From Corbicula japonica (Eukaryota; Mollusca; Bivalvia; Venerida; Cyrenidae): a stretch of DNA of 64,000 nt. The translations under genes were made by a program, and so were the position numbers. Below are positions 36,365-48,869 of this stretch, in pieces. The stretch spans positions 3,122,912 to 3,186,911 of the forward strand of contig JAZAYU010000010.1 of assembly GCA_038501625.1 (NCBI GenBank), given 5' to 3'. The notes under the pieces are model-generated. The model ran no database searches, was not told the origin of the DNA, and saw nothing but the letters and a program-made list of their open reading frames with translations. The stretch's first letter is position 1. Each line of letters begins with the position of its first letter.

Positions 36365-36965
36365 GAAACAAGTTTTTAACCAGGTTTTCTTTAGAAAAAT
36401 CCTGGTTATTAGATTGGGGTATGTCATTGGGCGGTAGCGTGGGCAGGTGGGCGTCAACATTTTGTTAAGTTTTTTGTGAAAGTTGTGTTTTTCTCAGTAA
36501 CCATTCAAGGTACAATTTTGAAACTTAACATACTTGACTGACATCACAATACTTATTATCAGGACAAGTTTCATAATCCCTGACTGTATTTTGACAAAAT
36601 TATGCCACTTTTTCTCTTAGAAATATTGTTAAGTTTTTGTGAAAGTTGTGTTTTTCTCAGAAACCATTTAAGATACAACTTTGAAACTTAAAATAGTTGT
36701 CTGACATCTCAATACCAATTATCAGGACAAGTTTCATAATCCCTGACTTTATTTTGACAAAGTTATGTCCCTTTTTTACCTTAGAAATTTTGTGAAGTTT
36801 TTTGTGAAAGTTGTCTTTTTCTCAGTTACAATTCAAGGTATAGCGTTGAAACTCAACACAATTGTTTGACATCACATTACCAATTATCAGGTCAAGTTTC
36901 ATAACCCCTGTCTGTGTTTTGCCAAAGTTATGCCCCTTTTTGACTTCGATTTTTTGTTAAGTATT
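36365..36965. repeat. Tandem units of about 160 bp
   Basis: Three to four copies sharing GTTGTGTTTTTCTCAGTAAC, AACTTAACATACTTGACTGA-like and AGGACAAGTTTCATAATCCC. Related single copies lie at about 23340-23600 and 34840-34960. Confidence 0.75.
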
Positions 36966-36974
36966 TTGTGAATG

Positions 36975-37230
36975 TTATCTGTTGATGCCAAATTGCCTGT
37001 TGACGCTTAGCTTGGTTTGTGGGTAGCTTTTATCAACAGGCATCTTGGGATTGCTACGCAGGTGTCTGTGATAAAGGTCAAAGTCACTGTTGCTAAAATA
37101 GAAATTCAGCTTACCCTCAATGACTTGAATTTGCTTTTACCTATTGATGCCAAACTTGGTATATGAGTAGCTGATATCAAAAGGCAGCTTGGGATTGCCA
37201 CCCAGGTGTCTGTGATCAAGGTCAAGGTCA
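36975..37230. repeat. Tandem units of about 130 bp (left block)
   Basis: Units share CCCAGGTGTCTGTGATAAAG, GTCAAGGTCACTGTTGC and TTGATGCCAAACTTGG. The array resumes at 38389 after the transposon. Confidence 0.8.
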
Positions 37231-37236
37231 CAGTTG

Positions 37237-38388
37237 CATACATGCCATATTTCTGGAAAGCATTCCAGGGGATTTGGTTCAAAATTCCAGGGGATTCCGA
37301 TATAATTCCAGGGGATTTTTTAACGCGGCTAAACAAGCGGAATTTACTAGAAACTAAACTAAGATGCAATATTAAATATATTTATCCTCATTTATTTAAA
37401 CAATATTTTTATTATGTTTTTTTGTAACAGGGTGTCAGCACATAATAAAACTATATAAAACAAACACTATATGAACTGTCCGACAAACTCTGATGTGCAT
37501 AGCACAGACTAACATCAGTTAGAACAATTATTTAAGTTAATTGACATGGACTTGGATGTTATTAACTTGCTGCAGATGCTGAGTTTGAACGCTCAACATA
37601 TGGTCTCTGCAGTCAAACCAGACCAGGAGTCAGTCTGGATCTTTCTAAGTATGCTAAGGGGGTTTGTTTAGAAAAGTCTTTGTGTATTTACATTATAATT
37701 TCTATTTTCTGTTCAAAATCCCCATGAAAATTAAATATTGCTGCCCAAAAATTGTGTTCGAGCAACACTACTGAAGTCCATCTGGATCTGTCCTTGAATA
37801 TATCAAATGTTGCAGCTTCAATGGCTATTATATTTTTATTCCAAGGATGCAAGAATCAGCTTGACTGGTCATTTCTTCCTACTTTGTAATTAAAAAAAAT
37901 ATTTGCAAACGTGCCAAAACGTTAATTGTTGGTCAAAAGACGAATAATTTGTATCCGAAAGTGTCCCATTATCCGGATACACACATATTTTGGACATCAT
38001 AAAAAACCTTCAATCCTTTGACAACTCCGCTAATTGTACATAAAACAGATGGTATACTTGTGATTTCATTCACACCTATGCAAACAATCAATTATCCAAT
38101 AAACAATCCTGTTAAGTGTCAATTCTCACTAAATAATCGATAATCCTCTCCGTGACACTAATTAGACGAATTCGGAACATTTTGACACAACCGTTAGGAG
38201 TCCGAGATACGTAACGGTGTATTCGGCGTATAGACAAATGTCTGATATGAGAGCGACAAAAATGCATTTTTATACCGTTTTTCTTAACTTTTGTTAATTC
38301 CGGGGGATTTTCGTCTCCTGCTGGGGGGCCAGGGGATGGCTCTAAATTCCGGGGGATTTTCCCCCCGCCGGGGGATATGGCATGTATG
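37237..38388. mobile_element. 1.15-kb DNA transposon, 14-bp perfect inverted repeats, 6-bp target duplication
   Basis: Ends are CATACATGCCATAT and its exact complement. CAGTTG is present on both flanks (37231-37236 and 38389-38394), and removing the element restores a normal tandem unit. The subterminal parts repeat the motif CCAGGGGATT / CCGGGGGATTTTC. It contains a minus-strand family D segment (about 37700-37795) and no transposase ORF. Superfamily undetermined. Confidence 0.85.
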
Positions 38389-38394
38389 CAGTTG

Positions 38395-38850
38395 TTAAAA
38401 ATAGAAATTCATTTTCCCCTCAATAACTTGAGTTTGCTTTGGTATATTGACGCCAAACTTAGTGTTGGTATCTTATATCAAGATGCAGCTTGAGATTGCT
38501 AACCAGGTGTCTGTGATAAAGCTCAAGGTCACTGTTGCTAAAAATAGAAATTCAGTTTCTGCTCAATAACTTGAGTTTGCTTTGGCCTATTGACACCAAA
38601 CTTAGTTTGTGGGTAGCTTATATCAAGACACTACTGAGGATTGCTACCCAGGTGTCTGTGATAAAGATCAAGGTCACTATTGCTAAAAATAGAAATTCAG
38701 GTTTATCATTATTACTTGGGTTAGCTTTGATCTATTGACACCAAACTCTTTGGGTAGCTTATACCAAGACGCAACTCGGGATTGCTACTCAGAAGTCTGT
38801 GATCAAGATCAAGGTCACTGTTGCTAAAAATAGAAGTTCAGTTTCTTCAT
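38395..38850. repeat. Tandem units of about 130 bp (right block)
   Basis: Three to four further units of the 36975 array: AGGTGTCTGTGATAAAG, TCAAGGTCACTGTTGCTAAA + AATAGAAATTCAG. Confidence 0.82.
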
Positions 38851-39376
38851 ACCAGATATTTTCTTTACAAAAGTATAAGTATTAAATGAAAACCTGGTTT
38901 TCAGCGTGTGGCGACGTATTTTCTTGTTCTGTTTTATCATACCTAAGCAAACCTCTGAGGCCTTTAACTTTGAAAGTCCTTGTTTTATAAACTTAATAAT
39001 AAAAAATATCATCTGCATGAACAAAGCCATCAGTGACAACAAGAATTATAACTCTTGTTTCACTATTTTTTGAGTTATGCTCCTTTGAAATGACTTTAAC
39101 CTGAAATTTATTTTTACTTAAAGCTGCAATATACAACAAAGAAAATACCTGATCAGTTGTAACTCAAACAGTTCTTGTAGTATTGTAATGCAACTTGAAT
39201 CACATCTTTTTTCATGTATGATATATCATAGGACCACATTTCATTTTTTGCAAGCAGGGGTCACATGTGTCCTGAAGAACACCTAATAATTCTAGTTTTT
39301 TTATGGGCTATCAAGGAAACTTGAAAATTTGATAAGATGTAGTTTTCTTGTGGAAATCAGCCTGTCCAATTAAATA

Positions 39377-39483
39377 AGGTTATCCCTATACTCCATATAT
39401 ATACTGGTATACGTGTTTTATCGCAACCAGTTTAAATGGAGATCAGCTGGGACTGTCAGATCAGGATCTACACTGTTAGACAA
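39377..39483. mobile_element. Family A fragment
   Basis: Left end and short arm only (TACTCCATATATATACTGG ... GATCAGGATCTACACTG). Confidence 0.5.
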
Positions 39484-41056
39484 AAAAAAGGATAAAATGT
39501 TGGTTCCATTTGATTTATATCAGTTTCATCCATAAGTTTCATATTCTGTCAAAAGTGTCTGGATGTTAGAGATTAACGTTCATTGCAACGTCTTGCTTTA
39601 AAAAAGACTCTTTTAAGTTCCTAGTCAATGATCTGTTGATAGAATTGAAAAAAAAATGTAGCCCTTGATCAGTTGGTGGCAAGATAAGGGGTTAACAGAT
39701 GCAGCAGATCTTGTCAGATTTCTACCTTCAGTAACATACAGATTATACTGATTATGGACATACTGGGTAGATACTGGCTGTGCATGGGTGACTGCTAGTG
39801 ATGGATGTCTGCACTTTTGAACAAGAACTAGATGCTTCACTTTTAAACAGTTTTTTTTATAAGAAATTGAATTTGTCCAAGATTCAGGACTACTGTATCC
39901 TATAAATATTTGTGCATTCAAATTTTTATGCTTTGGCAAGGTTTGACATATTCATGATTTTTTTATTTTCATGTTTGTCAAATTTCTGAATAATAATTTC
40001 ATGACTGCGCTGAAATATACCCATTAATTAAATAAATTTTATTTTCGTGCTTAAGTGCCATCTGTGAAAAAAAAGCAAAAACTTATTGGTCACGAATATT
40101 TGTTGGTTTACAGTATTTTTATTTTCAATTTAAAGACTTTTATCAAAACCTTGATAATTTTGTATTATTTTTAGAATAAATTTGTTACATTATACTCCTA
40201 TAGCAATCCATTATCATCTGCATTCACTATAATCTGAGGAACAATGGTATCATTTAATTATGCATATAAAATTTTGGGATAAAATTTTGAGCATTAGACA
40301 TGATAAAATTTTAGCATCCGCATAAATTTGTGCAGTTGTATAATTCTCATAAAATTATATATTAAATTTTTTTTTTATTTGGCTTGGGTTTGATTTTGCT
40401 TACTTTTCCTAGCTTGAAATAGGCAAAAAAATTGAACCCCCATGAAAAATAATGATTCTACAGTAATTTCAGAACAGTTAAAAGTGAGTGTCAAGAAATG
40501 TCAGTGACTTTCTAAAAATCTAAATATAATTTATCAACCACATCCAGGCCACCATACTAGACATCATGTTAAGAAATCATTAATTTTATTTGTCGGAAAA
40601 TCACAGACTTTTTGTAGCTTTCCCTGTTGAGGTCTAATGGTTCTGTATACTGAAAAACATGAACCAGACACAGAATTCGTAAATGTTAAATGCAATCTCT
40701 TCCAAATCGCCACCAGGTGATGATGAACGGTCACGCTGTTAGTAAATAAAAAATTGATTTTGACATGGATGTTAGCTATTTGAGAGGTTTTGATGACAGA
40801 ATGGAATGTGCTGTTATTTATTTGAAATTTCAATCCCAGGACATGAATGGAAAATAAAAAATTCCAAAAATTGAGAATCTGCACATTTTTAACCAGCAAA
40901 AACACCTACATTGTTTACCTCCCTTTATTGCTCTTCAGACACATGAGGACCATCTACTTACCTGGAGTAATGAAGTGTCAATGATCAGGAGTGAAGCTGT
41001 CTAATTGATTAACTAAATGGAGGCCCTTACTAAATGGATGCCCTGACTCCCTGCAC

Positions 41057-41276
41057 TTAACCCTTTTCTCCATATATATGCCTTTAGGACATTGCCGAAC
41101 AGTGTAGATTCAGATAACTTGACAATTGTTTTTTGTGTGTATTTTTTAGATTATTTCGTACCATAAAGTGAATCGTGCAGATCCTGATCAGGTGGCACAG
41201 ATGTTTTGGCTGATCTGGATCTACACTATTCACATATGCAATAAATTGCATATATATGGAGGATTTTTAGGGTTAA
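41057..41276. mobile_element. Family A MITE copy
   Basis: TTAA on both sides; CCCTTTTCTCCATATATATG at left; ends about 50 bp before the e6 acceptor. Confidence 0.75.
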
Positions 41277-41329
41277 TTGAGGCAAGTTACGAAGTACATT
41301 GTATTATAAAGACTTCGAAATAATTTCAG

Positions 41330-41465
41330 ATTGAAATGGAAAATCTCTCAAGCGGCGAGAAGTACCTGTTTACCTGTAACCGCTGGCTAGCCGATGACGA
41401 GGATGATGGTTCTATTGTAAGGGAACTTCCTGCAACAGGACCAGGCATCAAAAACCCCTTATCAG
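41330..41465 (+). CDS. LOXHD1: LOXHD1-like exon e6: end of PLAT domain C
   Basis: Encodes IEMENLSSGEKYLFTCNRWLADDEDDGSIVREL and a short linker to domain D. The acceptor is TAATTTCAG; the donor GTTTGC is weaker than average but leaves the single G needed by e7. It is separated from e5 by a 5.7-kb intron full of repeats and one complete 1.15-kb transposon. Confidence 0.92.
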
Positions 41466-41737
41466 GTTTGCAAATTACATTAAAGTTTATGCCAATAAAT
41501 TTTCGCACAGAGGGCAAAAATGATATTTTCGTGCTGATAATTATTCATTGTTTTATTCTTGCAAAAATAAGATACTTCTGTTGCATGATTTGAGGTTGCT
41601 GGGGTTTCATTTTGCACACTTTCTCAAGTGGAAAATGCGTTAAAATTAAACCCCTATGGAATATAATAATGCCACAATATATACTTTTTAGGCATTATTG
41701 TTTTCCTTAGCAATCGTCTGGTGCCCAAATTTTAATT

Positions 41738-41875
41738 TTGCTCCCACTTGTGGGCAGCAATATTTAATTTTCATGAGAATTTAGACAGAAAGTTGGGAAC
41801 TATCATGTAACTACGCTAAAAACTGCACCAGAGTGAACCCCCTTTCTTGAAATCTTACATCTTACCCTGTTACTC
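41738..41875 (+). repeat. Family D repeat
   Basis: GTGGGCAGCAATATTTAATT, AGACAGAAAGTTGGGAACTA and CCCCCTTTCTTGAAATCTTA match other D copies. It fills much of intron 6 and ends about 20 bp before the e7 acceptor. Confidence 0.6.
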
Positions 41876-41895
41876 TATATTGGGAATATTTTCAG

Positions 41896-42047
41896 TGGAC
41901 AAATATGTGGTTCAAGTATTCACTGGCTCAAAAAGCATGGCAGGAACAGATGCGAATGTTTACATCAACATTTTTGGAGAAAGAGGAGATACAGGAGTGA
42001 GGTTCCTGAAAAAATCACAAAATATGAACAAATTTGAGAAAGGAAAG
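41896..42047 (+). CDS. LOXHD1: LOXHD1-like exon e7: first part of PLAT domain D
   Basis: Encodes [34 protein letters not shown] and ends NKFEKGK. The acceptor is ATATTTTCAG; the donor GTATGA; phase in 1, phase out 0. Intron 6 before it is only 430 bp, the shortest in the window, and contains a family D repeat but no family A copy. Confidence 0.94.
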
Positions 42048-42177
42048 GTATGACCTTGAATAGTATCCTGCTTTTATGATGTTAATTTTTGTTGAAGATT
42101 CTGTGAAGATAGTCATATGCAATTTTATTTGTGGGGAAATTTTATGGCTCAGTAGATAAACAGCATTTTCAGGTTTC

Positions 42178-42415
42178 CTAACCCTTTTTTCCATAAAATA
42201 TACCTTTATTGCATGGGAAAACAGTGTAGAACCAGATCAGCCGGCACACCAGTGCCATCTAATCAGAATCTATGCAGTGCTTTTATTATTTTTAGGTTAT
42301 TTCTGACTAAAAAGGGGAAAAATGCAGTTCCTGATCAGACTGCATGGATGTGCTGGCTGATCTGGATCTACACTGGTCCCACATGCGATAAAATACAAAA
42401 AATTATACGGGTTAA
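42178..42415. mobile_element. Family A MITE copy
   Basis: CTAACCCTTTTTTCCATA at left and CGGGTTAA at right; arms CCGGCACACC / GTGCTGGCTGATCTGGATCT. Confidence 0.72.
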
Positions 42416-42516
42416 AGGGTTGATTTGTTGACAATTTTTGGATGATGATCATATGCACTTTTATTCACTTGCATGAAATTTTGTAGTTCTGTGGTGAACC
42501 AGCATTTTCTCAGTTC

Positions 42517-42763
42517 TTAACCTTCTACTCCATATATACACATTTTCACGAATGTGCAACTGGTGTAGATTCAAATTAGCTGGCAAATCCATGCTGTCTA
42601 ATCAGGATCTGCTCTTGTGAAATCTGGGTCAGAAGTAAGCTAATAAATCTAAAGTGAACAGTTTAGATCTTGATAAGACAACAGGGATGTGCAGGCTGTT
42701 CAGGATCTACACTGTTCGTCCACAGAGTTAAGGTGTATATATAATAATGGAGTAAAGGGTTAA
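42517..42763. mobile_element. Family A MITE copy
   Basis: TTAA at both ends; CCTTCTACTCCATATATACA and TAATGGAGTAAAGGG termini. Confidence 0.75.
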
Positions 42764-42880
42764 TTCTTGGTTTTTAATTTTCTAAAATACGTTTGAGTTC
42801 ATTTCTTTATTTCATGATGGCTATAAATTCGTGGATCGATCTGCCCAAGAAATCAAATAAAATTAATACCCCACAAATAT

Positions 42881-43011
42881 GAACCCTTTCCTCCATATAT
42901 ACACATTTTTACACATGTGAGACCAGTGTAGATCCAGATCAGCTGGCACGATTGTATTGGATATACACTATTCGTCCATGCCATAAAGTGTATATGGAAA
43001 AAAAGAGTTAA
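42881..43011. mobile_element. Family A copy with internal deletion
   Basis: Both ends present (CCCTTTCCTCCATATATACA, GGAAAAAAAGAGTTAA) but the centre is missing. Confidence 0.65.
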
Positions 43012-43321
43012 TGAATTTACTGTTATATATAATGGCACGATTTAAAACCTGTGCAAAGGGAACATGGTAAAATGTTTGAAATATGATTTGTTAATAATTT
43101 AATGCAAAAACCATGAGGAATTCATGGAAAAATCATTTTGGCTTCTAATACACTTAGCCCAAGTACTATTGTACAAACCTGTTTTTAGATGTTTTGACAT
43201 GCATATATCAAAAGAAGTAAAATATAATGCATAATGCACAATACCACATGGTAAATGATAAAATAAGTTTGCTGAATAAGTTACACTGTTTATATCCATT
43301 CTTTTTGGTTTCTATTTTTAG

Positions 43322-43479
43322 ATGGATGAGTTCCAGCTCGAGGCAGTCTCTGTTCTAAAATTAACGAAAATCAGAATAGGGCATGATGGGAAGGGTATCG
43401 GTGCAGGCTGGTTCCTAGACAAGGTCATCGTAAAGCAGGTCAGCGACAAGAAATATGACCAGGAGTTTGTGTGTCAAAG
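43322..43479 (+). CDS. LOXHD1: LOXHD1-like exon e8: middle of PLAT domain D
   Basis: Encodes MDEFQLEAVSVLKLTKIRIGHDG, then GAGWFLDKVIVKQV and DQEFVCQ. The acceptor is CTATTTTTAG and the donor GTAATG. It ends two bases into an arginine codon completed by e9, so the RWL motif is split by an intron in this domain. Confidence 0.93.
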
Positions 43480-43535
43480 GTAATGTTATCTTAACACACA
43501 GGTGCATTATTACAGACATATTTATTATTGTTGGG

Positions 43536-43816
43536 TTCACCATTTACTCCATGGATATGCTCCAACCAATCTGGAGCCAGCAGATGTGTGCTATCTGATC
43601 TGGATCTACACAGTCCACTTCTTTGTCAGAAATAAATTACTAGTGAATCTAAAAGTGAACAGTGTAGATCCAGATCAGATAAAACAATTGCCAGATGATC
43701 AGGATCTACAATGGCTGAATGTAGATCCAGATCAGATGACACACATTTAACATGTGATCAGGATCTACATTGGTTGCCCATGTGATAAATGATGTATTCA
43801 TGGAATAAAGGGGTTA
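43536..43816. mobile_element. Family A copy, internally rearranged
   Basis: Left CCATTTACTCCATGGATATG, right ATGGAATAAAGGGGTTAA; the GATCCAGATCAGAT block is duplicated. Confidence 0.6.
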
Positions 43817-44090
43817 AAGCAAGGAAATCCAGATCACCTGATCATGTCATGATTTCCCAAGTTTTCACTAGTGATAGTTAAATCTCGAGACATATCAGCT
43901 ATAGAGTTGTATGCTGTGACCTATTTGCATTTCTGTGAAGGATAAAAAATATTATAAATTACTCCTCTAAAAAATTATCCATCACATGCTTGGTTTGGTT
44001 AGGATAAAAATTTGATTTTCTTGGCAAATTTGCAGTGCCTCATTATTGCTCAAAAAACTCCCTAAAGGTCCATTTTTCCTGGCTGAACCT

Positions 44091-44202
44091 GGGCTCAAGA
44101 TCACAAAACTCAAACTGGAGACCAGTCTCAAATCTGTGTCAGCCAATTAGATGCTTGAGATTTGAGGCTGGTCTCTAATCTCAGTTTTACGATCTTGGGT
44201 CC
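44091..44202. mobile_element. Family C hairpin element, shortened
   Basis: GGGCTCAAGATCACAAAACT at left, TTTTACGATCTTGGGTCC at right; the stem centre is deleted. Confidence 0.6.
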
Positions 44203-44782
44203 TGGCACATTCAAAATCTGTTATCAAGGCTAACTTTTTTGTTAGGAGGAAGCTTACAAAAATTTAATGGATCTAGATTCTCCATATTAATGGGTCTGTA
44301 TAGTTAAGTGAGTATGTGATTCAATGGAAAAAAATAAGCAATTGCTTCCTAAATGTGAAAACACTCCAAAATCCTTGTCCTTAAAATAGCTGTGTGAAAT
44401 CAGTATGTTAATGTTTATTAATTTATAAGTTAAGTGAAAGCTGACAAGTGGCTGGAAAACAAATCTTCTAAAGTGAATTTTCTTGTATTTAGTTAAGATA
44501 ATCAGATATCTGCCATTGTTTTGTAAGAGACTGATAGAGCACCTGCTTCTGTTCATTTATTATGTAAAACCTACAGAACTCTGCTTCCTAGCAGTAAATA
44601 TTATTAAATATAAATATATGGAATAAACTAATTTCCTGACATTTGAGAAGTGATGCACTTGGTCTTAGATTTGATGTAAATAAAATATAATTCCTTGTGA
44701 AAAGGTTCAAAAGCAAGTTATATCTAATTGACATTTGAGAGAAATGGCAAAGTAGATCAGCCTGAATAGCTGCACTTTATAT

Positions 44783-44926
44783 CCAAAGCTCAGCCTGTTT
44801 AGATCCAGATCATCCTGCATGCCGTGGCAGTCTGATCATGATAATATAATAAATCTGAAAGCAAACTTTTAGATGTCCATTTTTGGAACATAGGATACAA
44901 GTAAGACCTATCAGGTAAAGGGTTAA
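44783..44926. mobile_element. Family A copy, degenerate
   Basis: Partial arms and right end GGTAAAGGGTTAA. Confidence 0.5.
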
Positions 44927-44951
44927 TTAAAGTAGATGTCAAACTCCCCTC

Positions 44952-45159
44952 TTAACTCTTTCCTCCATAGACACACCTTTATTGCAAGGGCAAACAGTTT
45001 AGATCCAGATCAGCCAGCACATCCGTGCCGTCTGATCAGGATCTAAACTGTTCGCTTTTTGGTTTGTTAGGTTATCTCTGACCAAAAAGCGACCAGTGCA
45101 CATCCAGATACACTGGTGGCACACGCCTAAAAAGGTATATATATGGAGGAAAGGGTTAA
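44952..45159. mobile_element. Family A MITE copy with a small internal deletion
   Basis: TTAA both sides; CTCTTTCCTCCATAGACACA and TATATGGAGGAAAGGG; the right arm is shortened. Confidence 0.78.
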
Positions 45160-45333
45160 TTCACTGGAAACACTCCTATGCAGACATAATTTGAAAATAT
45201 TGTTCTCCAGCTTTCTTACAAAAGTAGAGAAACATATTGAAGATTGGTATACACAAAAATTCTTTAAGATTATTGGTTTGAGTTTTTTTCTGGAAAACAG
45301 GTTTTATGACTTTAAAATGACTTTAAAATGCAG

Positions 45334-45407
45334 ATGGCTGGCAGAAGACCAGGATGATGGGCTCATTGAAAGGGAGATCACTGCTTCAGGAGCTCAGATG
45401 CTTTCAA
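45334..45407 (+). CDS. LOXHD1: LOXHD1-like exon e9: end of PLAT domain D
   Basis: A small 74-nt exon encoding (R)WLAEDQDDGLIEREITASG and a linker. The acceptor AAAATGCAG has a poor pyrimidine tract, but the phase (one base in, one base out) and the protein match are exact. The donor is GTGAGT. Confidence 0.9.
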
Positions 45408-45440
45408 GTGAGTTGTCTTTCTTGTTAATATGCAATACAT

Positions 45441-45688
45441 AGATGATTCCATAAATATGCTACTATCCCATGTGCGACCAGTGTTGATTTCGTGTTTGGT
45501 AAGAAATAACCTAATAAGTCTTAAAGCAAACAGTAAAGATTCTTATAAGAATGCACAGAGGTGCAGTTTCTTGCCTACCAGATTAGGTCATCTGGTGTTT
45601 TCAGCCAATCAGATCCTTGAGATTTGAGACTGATCTCAAATCTTAGTTTTATGATCTTGGGCCCTGTATCTATGAAGTAAAGGGTTCG
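45441..45688. mobile_element. Family A copy carrying half of a family C element
   Basis: A left arm, then the right half of a C hairpin (45600-45664, TCAGCCAATCAGATCCTTGA...), then the A right end TATGAAGTAAAGGGTT. Confidence 0.55.
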
Positions 45689-45884
45689 TTCGTTTCACAG
45701 TGTCATACTTGGCTAACTTAATTAATGCTGTTCTCAATCAAACTTTAATTCTCCTTTTAAAAACTTGTGACTATATTGACAGGCATTATTGGATATGATA
45801 ATATTGTATGTCGTCTTCTCTCAATTATCTTTGACCGATTTGATGAAACCACCGATGGCTGAATAGTTTTAGAAACTTTCCCTG

Positions 45885-46027
45885 TGCCCAAAATCAGCCA
45901 ATCAGATGCTTGAGATTGAGACTGGTATCATGATTTAGTTTTATGATCTTGGGTACTGCTTGGCTTAAATGGATGCTTGAGATTTGATACTGGCCTCCAA
46001 TCTCAGTTTTATTATCTTCGTCCCAGA
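45885..46027. mobile_element. Two family C half-copies in tandem
   Basis: Both contain GATGCTTGAGAT(TT)GA.ACTGG and end in TTTTATGATCTTGGG or TTTTATTATCTTCGTCCC; hairpins no longer intact. Confidence 0.5.
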
Positions 46028-46956
46028 TTGCTGAGATCTAGCCCTGTGACTAGAAAACTTATTTCATGCTCAACTCTGTGCTCAAACTTAAAATTTCTAG
46101 AAGATTTGCAGACTTCATAAATAAGAAGTAACTGTCTGATCTACAATTCAAAATGATTTCTTTTATAAAATGAACAGAAATGAAGCTGCCATCAAATTTT
46201 TATGCTCAAATTCAAGAATTGAGCATGAAAAAAGTTTTATAATCACAGGTCCAATACTGGTGTCCAGTCTTCATTATATAACTAAGAGGCAGGGCCCATA
46301 TGACCTTGTTGTTAATATATTAATGGTTATTAAAGAAAAATCAAATTGTTTTCTTGCTTTCAGTGGAAAGTAAGTGCATTTTGTTGCATGAAACATGACA
46401 TACTTCATTTTATTGACAGCCTTTAGATGTAGATATTTTTAGAATTGATTAAAGCTTGCTTGATTTATGTCCCCTGGCAGTGTAATGTTCCATGGTTGCA
46501 TGAATGCATAAATTCAGCTTGCTTCCAACTTGGAAGAAGGGAGTATTGAAATGTGAAAGATAGATTATTAGTTAAACTATTAAGATGCCAGTGTCCAGCT
46601 GGGTGTACATGGAATGATGAGATTATTTTATAAGGAAGACAACTTAGTGAAACATGTGAGAAAATGTTTGTTAGTTGACATTTGTATTGTAATGTTTATT
46701 ATTCATGCATGTTTGGTAGAACTAAAAAGGCATCATCTTAGAACCTCAAATTGTGCAAGCATAAAATAGGGATATATTTTCAACCTGTTTCTGTCTAAAT
46801 ACGAAATAGAATAGAAATATTTGGACAACATAAATATGCACATTTATTGTCTGAACATAAAAAAAGTTATATAAAATATGAAAATTATTGCCATTTGCTC
46901 ATCAATGTTTGTGTGAAGTAAAGTACCCTGTCTTCCATCAAGTCGCAATCATTCCC

Positions 46957-47370
46957 TATCCCTTGACTCCATAGATAGTTATAAATTTATTGCTTGGGCA
47001 AACAGTAAAGATCAAGATCAGCTGGCACATCCATGTGGATGATCTGGATCTGCACTGAAGGTTATAAAGCTGAGCATGGAAACCAGTCTCAAATCTCAAG
47101 CATCTGATTGGCTGAAATGGCCACTGGTCACCATTTCAGCCAATCAGATGCTTGAGATTTGAGACTGGTTTCCATGCTCAGTTTTATAACCTTGCACACT
47201 GCACTGTTTTTTTATGAAGTATGTAATTTCTTGCTAAAAAGAGAACAGTTCTGATCCTGATCAGTTGGCTCTGATGTGCTGGCTGATCTGGATCTACACT
47301 TTCGCCCACACAATAAAGGTGTATTTATAAAATGTGATAAAATGCATTATATATGGAGTCAAGGGCTATT
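46957..47370. mobile_element. Family A copy split by a family C element
   Basis: TATCCCTTGACTCCATAGA at left, ATATATGGAGTCAAGGGC at right; C at 47057-47198. Confidence 0.72.
47057..47198. mobile_element. Family C hairpin element
   Basis: AAGGTTATAAAGCTGAGCAT ... GGTCACC centre ... ATGCTCAGTTTTATAACCTT; arms almost perfect. Confidence 0.82.
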
Positions 47371-48026
47371 AAAAAAGAATAGACAGATTTGAAGGTTTGC
47401 CACCTTTCCTAATCCCCATAGGGGGCCTGTAATTCCGTAATTAGGTTTGGACCAAAAATCTGCCTGACTAAAAGCTTCTACAAGTTAAATTAATATCAGG
47501 CTTTGCAGAAATAAAACTAAACAAATAAAGAGCATGATATAAATATTGTGTATGTGATTTAATTAACTGCACATTGCTTCATTAATTTACCTTCAATTAT
47601 TTTAAACCTCGGTATTTTTGTGACATAGAAATTTATTTGCAAGCAGCATGTATTTTTCACTTCATTTTGTTCATTAATTATTAACTCAATTTCCATGATG
47701 AAAAGAAAAGACACCTTATATATAATTATGGTAGAGTGTTAAGGAATAGATGAAAGATTTCCAGATAAGGGGATTCATTCATTTTTCATGTTACAATGTC
47801 AGAAAATTAAGCCTTTTCTGATTATCAATTTAAATCATGTTAATGTATGCTTATATAACCATTTACTCTGACTTATTTCAAAGCAATAACCAATTTGAAA
47901 CAAAATATCAAGTTAACTGCATTTTTAACATGCAAATAGCAGTTGTGCATTTTTAACATGCAATTACAGCTGATGAGCACAGCCCTTTTGCTCTTCACAC
48001 ATATTGATTATCTGTATAATTATGGT

Positions 48027-48405
48027 CCTTCATTACTCCATTGATATGCCTTTTATTACATGGGCAAACTGTGTAAATGAAGATCAGCTGGTACATCCAG
48101 GCTTGAAGGTTATAAAGCTGAGATTGGAAACCAGTCTCAAATCTCAAGCATCTGATTGGCTGAAATGGCGACTGGTCGCCATTTCAGCCAATCAGATGCT
48201 TGAGATTTGAGACTGGTTTCCATGCTCAGTTTTATAACCTTGGGCACAGGTCATCTGATATTGACCAGTTTGCTTCAAGGACAGAATCTACCTAATGAAT
48301 CTAAAAGAACAGTAGATCCTGATCAGAAGGCATAGATATGGCAGCTGATCTGGGTCAACACTGGTCAACCATGGGGTAAAAGCCATATCCCATGGAGTTA
48401 AGGAA
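48027..48405. mobile_element. Family A copy split by a family C element
   Basis: CATTACTCCATTGATATGCC at left, CATGGAGTTAAGG at right; C at 48102-48246. Confidence 0.7.
48102..48246. mobile_element. Family C hairpin element, near-perfect
   Basis: GAAGGTTATAAAGCTGAGAT; centre GGCGACTGGTCGCC; right arm ends TTTTATAACCTTGGGCA. Confidence 0.85.
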
Positions 48406-48869
48406 TAAATGCTGTAAACATGGGTGCTGTTTTCACTGTAATAGCAAAACATTATTGGTATGTATTGATGTGAATTCCTCAGTACCCACAATGCTTTGAT
48501 TTGCCAAAAATGTAAACTTAAAAAATACTAACTAAACATTACTCTGTACAATACTAAACATCTACTGGAAGAATTTCTAACATCCAGTTGAAGTAATAAG
48601 TGAATTTAATCTTATTTTAATACCAATAAATGTAGCAATAAAATATGCAAATTAAGGAATTCATGAGAATTGTTTTTGTTTGAATAATATTGGGTCTGTT
48701 TGATTTATTTTGATAAAATATGTCAGACATTATAAACGATATAATGGCTGTATTGGGTTGAACTTGTGAGTTAAATAAACTATTGATTGTATGATCATTA
48801 TAAATGATGTATATAAGAATTAATAAACTATTCCTCGTTTCTTGGATTTCCTTTTAAAGGAAACTGTCT

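Larger units (their letters stand above)
35631..41329 (+). other. LOXHD1-like intron 5 (5.7 kb)
   Basis: Contains A copies, two sets of longer tandem units, and the 37237-38388 transposon. Stretches 38850-39370 and 39490-41050 hold no recognised feature; a 113-codon minus-strand ORF at 40564-40905 has no recognisable motif. Confidence 0.8.

Noticed and set aside
40564..40905. 113-codon minus-strand ORF
   Set aside because: No recognisable motif, composition typical of AT-rich non-coding DNA.
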